DNA of 64,000 nucleotides. It comes from Treponema sp. CETP13. GTDB taxonomy: Bacteria > Spirochaetota > Spirochaetia > Treponematales > Treponemataceae. Of the stretch, positions 18,040-26,446 are shown piece after piece; within the stretch, counting starts at the first letter, position 1, and each line of letters starts with the position of its first letter. The DNA lies in assembly GCA_001885315.1 (NCBI GenBank), contig MLPZ01000008.1, forward strand, positions 16,933-80,932, written 5' to 3'. Under the pieces are notes generated by a model. It saw only the letters and a list, made by a program, of their open reading frames with translations, did not search any database and was not told the DNA's origin. The translations under genes and the position numbers were made by a program.

Positions 18040-19419
18040 CTATTGAACACTTATAATTTTTGTAGCGATTCTCTTTTTATTAGTAATATATAAAAAATAT
18101 ATTGTATTAATAACAGCACGCACTGTTTCATCTGCGAGAACAGTGATAAAAATTGCTGCAAGACCAAAGTTAAATAAATTTATTAATACATAAGACATGA
18201 TTATGACCAAAGCAGTTCCAATAATTTGTGTGTACAACATCCATCTAGTGTTTCCGGTTGCCCGTATTCCGTGACCTATAATTACATTAATAGATTTTGG
18301 ATAAAGGGTTATAAGAATATAGATAATTAACGGTAGTGCTAATCCAATTAATTGATTATCGTTTGTAAATATTTCTAGAATAGGTACTGTAAAAAGTTTA
18401 ATTAAAAAGGCTAATAGAGTAATTACTACAAGATTATACAGTATGCTTCTTTTTATAATAGGGCGAGTGCTATCATAATCTTTCGCACCTAATTGTTGTG
18501 CGATTAAAGTCATAGAAGTTTTTGCTATTCCTAGATAAATTATCATAACAAATCCATTTATTGTCGATACAAGTACATACACCGCTACACCCATGATATC
18601 AATCTTGTTTAGAAAACTAATTAGTACTATGTTCCCAAAATGCCATAGAAAAAACTCCATTCCTGAGGGTAACCCTATAGCTGCAATTTGTGTATATAAT
18701 TTCCATTTATAATCAATTAACTGAGAAAGGTGCATCTTAATTGGTAATCCCTGTGCGTTAGTAAAATAAAAGATTACTATGCAACTTGTTGCAATATTTG
18801 CAGCAAGTGTTGCAATTGCAGCACCTTCAATACCCATGGGAGGCAATCCAAACTTACCAAATATTAATACCCAATCTAAAAAAATATTAAGAAATACTTT
18901 TACTATTCCTGCATACATGATTGGTTGAGTCTTACCAAAGGCTTGTAACGCTCCTTGTAAGGTTCCATCAATTGCAAAAAAAGGTAAGTACATAACTATA
19001 ATTTTAATATACGTTAATGCGTAAGGCAAAACAGATTTATCTACATTTAATAGAATAAGTATTTTTTCTCCAAAAATAAACCATATAGACATTAAGATTA
19101 AGGCAAAAATAATACTATAAGTAATAGTAGAAGCTATAGATTCTTTCATCTTTTGCATTTTATTTGCACCATATTGATGTCCAACAATAATGCTTAAGCC
19201 GGTAGAAATAGCCATTATGAGAGTCATGGTCATATGAAAAGGAGATTGAGTAACTCCGATTGCGGTAAGATATTCTGTTTTTAGATTACCTAAAAAAGCT
19301 TTATCAACAATGTTTTGTAATTGAAAAACTAATCCTTGAATCATGATTGGGATTGCAATACTAAAGAACATAGATACACTATAGTTTTGTTTAATTTTTA
19401 CCTTTTCTAATTTTACCAT
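18040..19419 (-). CDS. MATE family efflux transporter
   Basis: This protein of about 459 residues has twelve predicted membrane segments in two similar halves, typical of MATE exporters. It contains the family motifs IPIMIQGLVFQLQNIVDKAFLG near the start and GATNTRWMLYTQIIGT-like GIRATGNTRWMLYTQ in the second half. It probably exports cationic drugs or metabolites in exchange for Na+ or H+. The start is set at MVKLEKVK, which has a GAGG site five bases upstream; the frame is open ten codons further. The substrate cannot be read from sequence. Confidence 0.9.
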   Translation of the reverse strand: MVKLEKVKIKQNYSVSMFFSIAIPIMIQGLVFQLQNIVDKAFLGNLKTEYLTAIGVTQSPFHMTMTLIMAISTGLSIIVGHQYGANKMQKMKESIASTITYSIIFALILMSIWFIFGEKILILLNVDKSVLPYALTYIKIIVMYLPFFAIDGTLQGALQAFGKTQPIMYAGIVKVFLNIFLDWVLIFGKFGLPPMGIEGAAIATLAANIATSCIVIFYFTNAQGLPIKMHLSQLIDYKWKLYTQIAAIGLPSGMEFFLWHFGNIVLISFLNKIDIMGVAVYVLVSTINGFVMIIYLGIAKTSMTLIAQQLGAKDYDSTRPIIKRSILYNLVVITLLAFLIKLFTVPILEIFTNDNQLIGLALPLIIYILITLYPKSINVIIGHGIRATGNTRWMLYTQIIGTALVIIMSYVLINLFNFGLAAIFITVLADETVRAVINTIYFLYITNKKRIATKIISVQ

Positions 19420-19605
19420 TTGTTCCTCAGCAAACATTGTATTTAACAATAATTATAACATAATTAACGAAAAGTAGTCGTTTACAAACAATTAAAGGAA
19501 TGTGCATTAGTATTGCATCTAATAAAATAGAAAAAAAATAATATTTTACAACATAAAAACACTGTATCATGCTAAAATATTTTACCAATAAAATAGGAGA
19601 TATGC

Positions 19606-20898
19606 ATGAGAAAAAATTTAATGCTACAAATAATGATAGCATTCATAGTTGGTCTAGTTTTAGGAATTGTTCTTTGGGTAAGTGGAATTGATGTAACTAC
19701 TTATATTACATGGGTTTCACCGTTTGGAAATGTTTTTGTTTCTATGTTAAAGATGATTGTTGTGCCTGTTATTTTTTTATCGTTAATAACAGGGGCTGCT
19801 TCTTTACCAACAGGTCAATTTGGTAAAATTGGTCTGAAAGTAATTATTTGGTATTTTGCTACCTCATTAGTTGCTGCAATTTTAGGTTCTTTTTTGGCGC
19901 TTGTATTTAATCCAGGGGCAGGAAGTTCAATGGCAGCATGGTCAACTTTAGCGGCGTCAGAAACACCAAAAGTAGCGGCAACAACTACTTCTACAAGTAG
20001 TGCATTAATCGATGTCTTTCTTGGAATGTTTCAAAACCCTTTTGCAGCACTTGCAAATGGTTCTTTTCTTGCAATAATTGTTTTTTCTATTGCTTTTGGT
20101 TTAGGCATTAAAATATTATATGACAGTGAAAAAACAAGTGAGTCGTTACGATCAAAGATAACAGGAACTTTAGATTTAATAGAAGTCTGTAAAGAAGTAA
20201 CATTCAAAATGGTAGATTGGATATTGGCTTATTCCCCAATAGGTGTTTTTGCTTTAACTTCATGTAATTTTGCAAATTATGGGTCAGCTTTATTTGGTCC
20301 GTACGTAAAATTGGCGGTTGGAGTAATTGCAAGTGTATTAATACTTATTTTTGTTGGTTATCCTATAATGGTGGGGATATTTACACGAACAAATCCTTAT
20401 AAAATAATGAATAAGATTAAAGATGCCTCATTGACAGCTTTTGTTACTCGAAGTAGTGCTGCAACACTTCCTGTTTCAATGAAAATTTCTGATGAAAATT
20501 TAAATGTAGACCCTGCGCTTAGTGCTTTTTCTTTACCTTTAGGGGCCACAATAAATATGGATGGTGTTTGCGTACATTTACCATTTTTTGCTGTTCTTGC
20601 CGCAAATATGTTTGGTATTAATTTAGGACTACCTGGTTTAATTATATTGGTTGTAACGACTGTATTAGCTTCAGTTGGAGCTGGAGGAGTCCCTGGTGGT
20701 TCTTTAATGTTACTATTTATTATCTTACAAAACATGGGATTAGGAACAGATCAGACTGCAATAATAGTCGGACTTGCTCTTGGAATTAATCCTATTTTGG
20801 ATATGTTCGAAACAATGAATAATGTAACTGGAGATTTAATTTGTACCTACGCAGTTGCAAAACAATCAAACATGATTATTAAAAAAGAAGAAGAGTAA
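19606..20898 (+). CDS. Dicarboxylate/amino acid:cation symporter (DAACS family)
   Basis: This 430-residue membrane protein of the GltP/DctA family has eight helices and two re-entrant loops. The serine-rich hairpin appears as TRSSAATLPVSM. The NMDG motif is INMDGVCVHLPFF, followed by GAGGVPGGSLMLLF and the substrate/Na+ region LGINPILDMFETMNNVTGD. It should import glutamate, aspartate or C4-dicarboxylates with Na+ or H+. A GGAG ribosome site precedes the ATG, and an extended -10 (TGCTAAAAT) lies just upstream. A second, more distant DAACS protein is encoded near 28 kb. Confidence 0.92.
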   Translation: MRKNLMLQIMIAFIVGLVLGIVLWVSGIDVTTYITWVSPFGNVFVSMLKMIVVPVIFLSLITGAASLPTGQFGKIGLKVIIWYFATSLVAAILGSFLALVFNPGAGSSMAAWSTLAASETPKVAATTTSTSSALIDVFLGMFQNPFAALANGSFLAIIVFSIAFGLGIKILYDSEKTSESLRSKITGTLDLIEVCKEVTFKMVDWILAYSPIGVFALTSCNFANYGSALFGPYVKLAVGVIASVLILIFVGYPIMVGIFTRTNPYKIMNKIKDASLTAFVTRSSAATLPVSMKISDENLNVDPALSAFSLPLGATINMDGVCVHLPFFAVLAANMFGINLGLPGLIILVVTTVLASVGAGGVPGGSLMLLFIILQNMGLGTDQTAIIVGLALGINPILDMFETMNNVTGDLICTYAVAKQSNMIIKKEEE

Positions 20899-20912
20899 GA
20901 ATGTTACAGTGT

Positions 20913-20956
20913 TAATTAGGTCTAGGTAAGTAAATTTCTTGGAATGGACCTAATTA
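20913..20956. repeat. Inverted repeat downstream of the symporter gene
   Basis: Perfect 10-bp arms TAATTAGGTC (20913-20922) and GACCTAATTA (20947-20956) enclose 24 bases. There is no T-run, so it is either a weak terminator for the symporter or a protein-binding site upstream of the acyl-CoA ligase promoter. Confidence 0.45.
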
Positions 20957-20972
20957 GCATAAAAAGGTGATA

Positions 20973-21001
20973 TTGAGATTTTATATGTAATGGTATATAC
21001 T
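20973..21001 (+). promoter_or_regulatory. Promoter of the acyl-CoA ligase gene
   Basis: TTGAGA (20973-20978) and TATACT (20996-21001) are separated by exactly 17 bp. The start site would be near 21008, leaving a leader of about 65 bases that contains the dyad at 21013-21044. Confidence 0.65.
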
Positions 21002-21012
21002 TTTAAAAATCT

Positions 21013-21044
21013 ATTATGACATAGTCGACAACGAATGTCATAAT
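21013..21044. promoter_or_regulatory. Operator-like perfect dyad just after the ligase start site
   Basis: ATTATGACAT and ATGTCATAAT form perfect 10-bp arms around 12 bases. It starts about five bases after the predicted transcription start, where a repressor would block the polymerase. It could instead form an RNA hairpin in the leader. The regulator is not known. Confidence 0.55.
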
Positions 21045-21073
21045 GACGGTAAATCAATTTCAAGAGGTATTTT

Positions 21074-23020
21074 ATGCCAACAAAAAATCAAAAGAATATC
21101 CCAGTAAACTCCTTACCAGAAACACTGCCTAAGATGTTTTCAGAAGTGGCAGCAAAATATCCAAAAATTGCTGCCCAATGTTATAAAAACAAAAATAAAA
21201 ATTATACATATATTTCTTATCAAGATGTAGAGCAAATTTCTCTTGATTTTGCAGCTGGTTTATTATCATGCGGAGTTCAACGTGGCCAATTGGTTGGGCT
21301 TATTTCAGATAGTAGATTTGAATGGCAACATATTAGCATGGGTATTATGACTATTGGGGCGGTAGATGTTCCAAGAGGATCTGATGCTAATGAAAAGGAT
21401 TTAACTTTTATTCTTTCTTTTGCCGAATGCGAAACAGTTATTCTCGAAAATGATGATCAGGTTAATAAAATATTAAGAATCAAAGATTCTCTAAATAATT
21501 TAAAAATAATAATTGTTATAGATTCTATAAAAGAAGAAACAGTTAAAAAATGTGAAGAAAAAAAACTTCTAGTTTTAACCTATGACACTATTCTTGCAAA
21601 AGGAAAAATTTTTCGTTCTCAAAATAATAATAAAGTAGAAGAGGAACGTTCAAAGGGTCATTCTAGCGATCTTGCTTGTGTAATTTTTACTTCTGGAACA
21701 ACGGGACAACCTAAAGGCGCAATGTTAACACACGGTAATTTTATAACGCAATTAGATGAACTTCAAGAACGTATATATTTGAACCCAGGCGAGAAAGCCT
21801 TATCAGTTCTACCTGTATGGCATGCATTTGAAAGATTATGCGAGTATGTTGTAATGATTCAAGCTGCAACTCTTTGTTATTCTAAGCCTGTAGGACAAAG
21901 AATGCTAGAAGATTTTAAAAACCTAAATCCACAATTGCTTCCTGCGGTTCCTCGGGTATTTGAAGCTTTATATGAAGGTATTGTTCGTGCAATGCGAAAA
22001 CAAGGAGGAGTGGTATATTTTGCTTTTAAGCTTTTTTTGTTTATTGGAAAACTTTATAGAAGAATCACACGAATCTTATTTAGAAGAAAGGCTCGTATTC
22101 AAGAAGATAATTTAATCTTAAACTGGATGATTTTATTTATTCCTTTTATTTTACTTTGGCCTTTTAATAAGCTTGGAGATAAAATAGTATTTTCGAAGAT
22201 TAGAGATCGATTAGGTACTTCTTTTAGGGCCGGAATTTCAGGAGGAGGGGCTCTTCCTCCGGCTGTAGATGAGTTTTTTTGGGCTGTAGGGATTTGTGTT
22301 GTTGAAGGGTATGGATTAACAGAAACAGCACCTGTTATTTCTGTTAGACCAATTAAAAATCCCATTTTTGGTACAATTGGAGCTCCTATTCGAGGTGTTG
22401 AAGTCAGAGTTCTTGATAATAAGGGGCGTGAACTTCCTGCAGGAATACAAGGGGTTATTGAAGTTCGTGGTGGTACCGTTATGAAAGGATATTATAAGCA
22501 GCCAGAATTAACCAGTAAAGTAATTAATAAAGAGGGATGGTTTAATACCGGAGATATTGGTTTAAAAACTATAAACGGGGAATTAATTCTTAAGGGGCGA
22601 GTTAAAGACACCATCGTCTTAAGAGGTGGTGAAAATGTTGAACCTCTTCCAATCGAAATGAAATTAAATGAATCGAGATATATTTCTCAATCTATTGTTG
22701 TTGGACAGGATCAAAGACATTTAGCTGCTCTTTTAGTTCCAGACGAAATTGAAATTAAAGAATATGCAGAAAAAAACGAGATTTCGTATACGACTTATGA
22801 TGAATTATTAAAGACCACTGAAATACATGATCTACTAGAAAATGAAATTATAAATCTTATTAGCGCTAAAAATGGCTTTAGGATGTTTGAAAGAATTAGT
22901 CATTTTGATTGTATAAGTAAAAAGCTTGAAATTGGGGTAGAGCTTTCAGCTAAACAAGAAATAAAAAGGTATGTTATACGAAAAATGTATGCAAATGTAA
23001 TTAAAAATTTATTTTTGTAA
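21074..23020 (+). CDS. Long-chain fatty acid--CoA ligase (AMP-forming)
   Basis: This 648-residue ANL-superfamily enzyme has the AMP-binding loop VIFTSGTTGQPKGAMLTHGN and the adenine-site motif VEGYGLTETAPVIS. It also has NTGDIG and GRVKDTIVLRGGENVEPLPIE, with the hinge Arg and catalytic-lysine region. It activates a fatty acid to acyl-AMP and then acyl-CoA. The central part (about residues 300-370) is rich in hydrophobic and basic residues, as in membrane-associated FadD15-like ligases. AAGAGG is the ribosome site. It has its own promoter and a dyad in the leader. Confidence 0.92.
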   Translation: MPTKNQKNIPVNSLPETLPKMFSEVAAKYPKIAAQCYKNKNKNYTYISYQDVEQISLDFAAGLLSCGVQRGQLVGLISDSRFEWQHISMGIMTIGAVDVPRGSDANEKDLTFILSFAECETVILENDDQVNKILRIKDSLNNLKIIIVIDSIKEETVKKCEEKKLLVLTYDTILAKGKIFRSQNNNKVEEERSKGHSSDLACVIFTSGTTGQPKGAMLTHGNFITQLDELQERIYLNPGEKALSVLPVWHAFERLCEYVVMIQAATLCYSKPVGQRMLEDFKNLNPQLLPAVPRVFEALYEGIVRAMRKQGGVVYFAFKLFLFIGKLYRRITRILFRRKARIQEDNLILNWMILFIPFILLWPFNKLGDKIVFSKIRDRLGTSFRAGISGGGALPPAVDEFFWAVGICVVEGYGLTETAPVISVRPIKNPIFGTIGAPIRGVEVRVLDNKGRELPAGIQGVIEVRGGTVMKGYYKQPELTSKVINKEGWFNTGDIGLKTINGELILKGRVKDTIVLRGGENVEPLPIEMKLNESRYISQSIVVGQDQRHLAALLVPDEIEIKEYAEKNEISYTTYDELLKTTEIHDLLENEIINLISAKNGFRMFERISHFDCISKKLEIGVELSAKQEIKRYVIRKMYANVIKNLFL

Positions 23021-23099
23021 TATATTCAATAATTTTTCTTTAAATATATGTACTCGTTTGTGATATACTATAATAAGTGTTTATTAAAGGATTTTATCA

Positions 23100-23999
23100 A
23101 TGAGTTATGATTTAAGTAGAAAATTAGTTGTGGCTATTTCTTCACGAGCTCTTTTTGATTTAGAGACAGAAAATAGAATTTTTGAAGAAAAAGGTGTCGA
23201 AGAATATGCAAAATTTCAACTAGAACATGAAGATAATGTTCTTAAAATTGGCACAGCTTTTCCATTAGTAAATGCGTTGCTTTCATTAAATGATAAATTT
23301 GAAGAACCAATTGTCGAAGTTATCGTTATGTCTCGAAATTCGCCAGAAACAGGTTTGCGTGTTTTTAATTCAATTGATTCTCACGGTCTTAATATAGTTA
23401 GAGCTGCTTTCACTGGGGGAGAAGCTATAGCAAAATATATAAGTGCCTTTGATGTTGATTTATTTTTATCAAAAAATGAAGAAGACGTTCAAGATGCAAT
23501 AAATAATGGCTATGCTGCTGCATTAATTTATGATAATCCTAAACATTTTGAACCAGATAATAATCAAATACGAATAGCATTTGATGCTGATGCGGTAGTT
23601 TTTTCTCCAGAATCCGAGAAAATATTTAAAGACGAAGGGTTAGAAGCTTTTCAACAGCATGAAAAAGATAATGCATACAATGATTTGCATGAAGGACCTT
23701 TTGCTAAATTTTTACGTACAATCTCGCTTATAAAAGAAAAAGATCCAAATCTAATAAAGATTGCTATTGTAACCTCTCGTGATAGCCCTGCACATAAAAG
23801 AGTTATTTTTACTCTACGACATTGGGGTGTAAAAGTTGACGAAGCTTTTTTTTTAGGTGGAGTAAATAAAAAGGAAGTACTAAAAGCTTTTAATGCACAT
23901 ATATTTTTTGATGACCAGGATGTCCACGTAAAACCAGCAAGTACAGTTATACCTGCAAGTCGAGTTCCTATTCGACAAGATAGAACAAAAAACCCCTAA
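23100..23999 (+). CDS. Cytosolic 5'-nucleotidase (NT5C1-like)
   Basis: This 299-residue protein is read from the ATG after an AAAGGA site. The sequence LVVAISSRALFDLETENRIF, VIVMSRNSPETGLRVFNSI and IRIAFDADAVVFSPESEKIF matches the family of cytosolic 5'-nucleotidase IA-like proteins (Pfam 5-nucleotidase, PF06189). The HAD-like acid pair is in AFDADAVVF, and a late FFDDQDVH segment carries further acidic residues. It should dephosphorylate nucleoside monophosphates in the cytoplasm. The stop codon overlaps the stem of an intrinsic terminator. Confidence 0.88.
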   Translation: MSYDLSRKLVVAISSRALFDLETENRIFEEKGVEEYAKFQLEHEDNVLKIGTAFPLVNALLSLNDKFEEPIVEVIVMSRNSPETGLRVFNSIDSHGLNIVRAAFTGGEAIAKYISAFDVDLFLSKNEEDVQDAINNGYAAALIYDNPKHFEPDNNQIRIAFDADAVVFSPESEKIFKDEGLEAFQQHEKDNAYNDLHEGPFAKFLRTISLIKEKDPNLIKIAIVTSRDSPAHKRVIFTLRHWGVKVDEAFFLGGVNKKEVLKAFNAHIFFDDQDVHVKPASTVIPASRVPIRQDRTKNP

Positions 24000-24021
24000 T
24001 TACCAAAAGGTTTAGGGGTTT
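23990..24021 (+). terminator. Intrinsic terminator of the 5'-nucleotidase gene
   Basis: A 10-bp perfect stem (AAACCCCTAA and TTAGGGGTTT) has a 12-base loop and is followed by CTGTTTTT. The left arm includes the stop codon. It may also serve the convergent htpG gene through A-rich sequence on the other side. Confidence 0.85.
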
Positions 24022-24060
24022 CTGTTTTTAATAATAAAATTTTGTAGAAAAGAACTACAA

Positions 24061-26073
24061 TTATTTAACTAATAATTTATTCATTCTTTTTATAAAGTCA
24101 GAAGGATCTTTTAGTTCTGCTCCTCCAATTAAGAGAGCCTGGTCTAAAAGAATGGCCGAAATATCAGCAATAGTTTCTTCGTCACTTGTATCAGCGATTT
24201 GTTTTATAAGAGCATGGTCGCCGTTGACTTCTAAAATTGGTTTTAGTTCCATTCCTGGCATTCCTTGACCCATTGCTTTCATCATTCTTTCCATCTGAAT
24301 AGAAGGATCATTTTCATCTACAACTATACAGCAAGGTGAATCAGAAAGTCTCTTTGATAAAACAACGTCTTTTACCTTATCTCCTAAAGCCTTTTTAATC
24401 TTTTCTACCACAGGTTTAAATTCTTCGGCTTTTTTTTCTGCTTCTTTTTTGTCTACACCGAGTTCTTCATCACTACCAGCACGATTAACTGCTTTTAAAT
24501 CCCATTCTTTGTATTTTGCAAGGGCTGGAATGACAATGTCATCTACTTCATCTGACATTATAAGAACTTCAAAACCTTTTGCTTTATAGGCTTCTAAAAG
24601 AGGAGAATTACGCAATTGTGCTTCATCCGTGCCTGAAATATAATAAATTGCTTTTTGACCTGTTTTCATTCTTTCGACATAGTCAGCAAAGCTAGTCCAT
24701 TTATCAACGCCAGTTCCTTCTTTATCAGTAGATTTAAATCGAATAATTTCACAGAGGTCATCTCGGTGTCCAAAATCCGAATAAAGACCTTCTTTTAGAG
24801 GACGGTTATACTCTCGAACAAATGTTTCCCATTTATTGATTTTAGCTTGATTTTTTTCATTCTTTTTCTTATCTGCATCGGATAATTCTTTACCATCTTC
24901 GACAGTTATAAGCTCGTTTTCGGCTTTTTCTGCAGCTTTGGCCATTTTCTTAAATTCACCAAGAAGTTTTTTTACAGAAGCTTCTTTTATATTGGATAGA
25001 ATACGATTTTGTTGCAAAATTTCACGACTTACATTAAGAGGAAGGTCTTCTGAATCAATAATACCTCTTACAAATCGTAAATAAGATGGAAGAAGATCTT
25101 TTTCATCATCTGTAATAAATACTCGTTTAACATACAATTTCATGCCACTTTTATAGTCTGCTTGGTACATATCAAATGGAGCTTTTTCTGGAACATAAAA
25201 AAGTGTTGTGTATTCTTGTGTTCCTTCTGCATGTGTATGAACATACATAAGAGGATCGTTCATATCGTGAGAAAGAGTTTTATAAAATTCGTTATAATCT
25301 TTTGGTTTTAAAGTGCTTTTTTGTTGTTTCCATAAAGCACTAGCAGAGTTTACCTGATCGACGGTTGGTTTTTTACCAGTTTCTTTCCCTTTATCATCAT
25401 ATTCTGTTTTAATATAATGCAAAAATATTGGGAATCCAATATGGTCTGAATATCGTTTAATTAGTTCTTCTATCTTCCATCTAGAAGCATATTCACCACT
25501 ATCTTTATTTAAATACATTATAATTGCAGAACCTGAAGATGATTCATCATCAAAACCATAGGCTTTTGCTTCTTCACTTGTTGCATCAATTTTATCTAAA
25601 TCATAGTCGTTTGTACCTTCACTAGCCCATTTAAATAAATCTTTTTGATTTGCTTTACGAGAAATAACTTCAATCTTACTTGCAGCCATAAACGCGGAAT
25701 AAAACCCAACCCCAAACTGTCCAATCAAATCAGAATTCTTTGCAGCATTTTCTTCGAGTTTAGCTAAAAAGTTTTTAGTACCAGAACGAGCAATTGTTCC
25801 AATATTTTCGTTTAAATCTTCCTCGTTCATACCAATTCCGTTATCACGAACAGTAATTGTTTTTTTCTCTTCATCAAAGTATAAATCAATTTTACCGTCA
25901 AACTTGATTGTTTTGTAATTATCATCAGATACAGTTAAGTATTTTAGTTTATCAAGTGCATCAGATGCATTGGAAATAATTTCTCGTAGAAAAATATCTT
26001 TGTTAGAATAAAGTGAATGAATAATAAGTTTTAGAAGTTGATTAACTTCTGTTTGAAATTGATGTTTGGCCAT
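24061..26073 (-). CDS. htpG: Chaperone protein HtpG (Hsp90)
   Basis: This protein of about 670 residues starts MAKHQFQTEVNQLLKLIIHSLYSNKDIFLREIISNASDA. It has GHKL ATP-site motifs DNGIGMN and GQFGVGFYSAFM. The middle domain has RGIIDSEDLPLNVSREILQQN and the C-terminal dimerisation domain ends SDFIKRMNKLL. HtpG is an ATP-dependent chaperone for late folding steps. The ATG is chosen because it matches the family's start; a TTG four codons upstream is also open and lies too close to the CAGGAG site. No CIRCE element is visible upstream. Confidence 0.97.
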   Translation of the reverse strand: MAKHQFQTEVNQLLKLIIHSLYSNKDIFLREIISNASDALDKLKYLTVSDDNYKTIKFDGKIDLYFDEEKKTITVRDNGIGMNEEDLNENIGTIARSGTKNFLAKLEENAAKNSDLIGQFGVGFYSAFMAASKIEVISRKANQKDLFKWASEGTNDYDLDKIDATSEEAKAYGFDDESSSGSAIIMYLNKDSGEYASRWKIEELIKRYSDHIGFPIFLHYIKTEYDDKGKETGKKPTVDQVNSASALWKQQKSTLKPKDYNEFYKTLSHDMNDPLMYVHTHAEGTQEYTTLFYVPEKAPFDMYQADYKSGMKLYVKRVFITDDEKDLLPSYLRFVRGIIDSEDLPLNVSREILQQNRILSNIKEASVKKLLGEFKKMAKAAEKAENELITVEDGKELSDADKKKNEKNQAKINKWETFVREYNRPLKEGLYSDFGHRDDLCEIIRFKSTDKEGTGVDKWTSFADYVERMKTGQKAIYYISGTDEAQLRNSPLLEAYKAKGFEVLIMSDEVDDIVIPALAKYKEWDLKAVNRAGSDEELGVDKKEAEKKAEEFKPVVEKIKKALGDKVKDVVLSKRLSDSPCCIVVDENDPSIQMERMMKAMGQGMPGMELKPILEVNGDHALIKQIADTSDEETIADISAILLDQALLIGGAELKDPSDFIKRMNKLLVK

Positions 26074-26115
26074 AATGTTTAGCAAAACTCCTGTATTTGA
26101 AATAGTTTTTTATGT

Positions 26116-26168
26116 GTCAGAAAAAACTGACCAAATAAAATATACTAAAAAGCAGTCTATATCGGCAA
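26116..26168 (-). promoter_or_regulatory. Probable htpG promoter and leader hairpin
   Basis: On the minus strand, TTGCCG (26163-26168) and TATATT (26139-26144) are 18 bp apart. The leader of about 59 bases begins with a small hairpin, GTCAG-A6-type loop-CTGAC (26116-26131). No CIRCE (HrcA) repeat is present. Confidence 0.4.
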
Positions 26169-26201
26169 TAATTTTTTACCCACAAACAAATAAAAATTAA
26201 G

Positions 26202-26235
26202 TTGTCAATAAAATGCAAAGCATATTTATTGACAA
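26202..26235. promoter_or_regulatory. 11-bp inverted repeat overlapping the his promoter -35
   Basis: TTGTCAATAAA (26202-26212) and TTTATTGACAA (26225-26235) are perfect complements separated by 12 bases; the spacer contains a smaller TGC/GCA repeat. The right arm includes the TTGACA hexamer of the his promoter, so a protein bound here would compete with RNA polymerase. Confidence 0.5.
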
Positions 26236-26257
26236 AACTTACTTGTTCTGTTTTAAT
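26229..26257 (+). promoter_or_regulatory. his operon promoter
   Basis: A perfect TTGACA (26229-26234) lies 17 bp before TTTAAT (26252-26257). The expected start, near 26264, is only about three bases before the ATG of the leader peptide, so the leader would be translated from an almost leaderless start. Confidence 0.6.
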
Positions 26258-26266
26258 AATATTGTA

Positions 26267-26344
26267 ATGAATAAAGCAGTACTACATCTACACATCCATC
26301 ATTCTCATAAAAGTACCCGAATGGGGGATGTGTTAGTTTTATAG
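26267..26344 (+). CDS. hisL: his operon leader peptide (attenuator)
   Basis: A 25-codon frame between htpG and hisG encodes MNKAVLHLHIHHSH followed by KSTRMGDVLVL and TAG. Five of eight consecutive codons (7-14) are histidine. This is the hallmark of the his leader peptide: ribosomes stall on the His codons when charged tRNA-His is scarce. Its sequence is unlike the run of seven His in enteric bacteria, so the role is inferred from composition, position ahead of hisG and the RNA hairpins around it. There is no clear ribosome site; the promoter position suggests initiation at the 5' end of the mRNA. Confidence 0.75.
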   Translation: MNKAVLHLHIHHSHKSTRMGDVLVL

Positions 26345-26418
26345 CTGTAAAAGACAGCACTATAAAATGAAGCCGCTAACCTGTTCGCTTATATGCGAAA
26401 TAGGGAGCGGCTTTTTTT
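26291..26418 (+). promoter_or_regulatory. his attenuator: alternative hairpins and terminator
   Basis: Segment 1 (CACATCC, 26291-26297, within the His codons) pairs with segment 2 (GGATGTG, 26326-26332). An intermediate 12-bp hairpin has arms at 26337-26348 and 26354-26367. The terminator hairpin (26370-26413) has an 8-bp outer stem, AAGCCGCT with AGCGGCTT, and an extended inner stem, and is followed by seven T's. Segment 2 also has GTTAG (26332-26336), able to pair with CTAAC (26376-26380) in the terminator's 5' arm. Stalling on His codons would free segment 2 and weaken the terminator. Pairings are read by eye, not folded. Confidence 0.75.
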
Positions 26419-26446
26419 ATTAATTGCTAAAAATTAGGAGACAATT

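Noticed and set aside
26074..26138. CIRCE (HrcA) operator upstream of htpG
   Set aside because: The TTAGCACTC-N9-GAGTGCTAA repeat is absent; only a small 5-bp hairpin is seen.
26264..26446. T-box riboswitch upstream of hisG
   Set aside because: No T-box bulge sequence (the conserved GGTGG-type core) is present; the His-codon-rich peptide explains the terminator.
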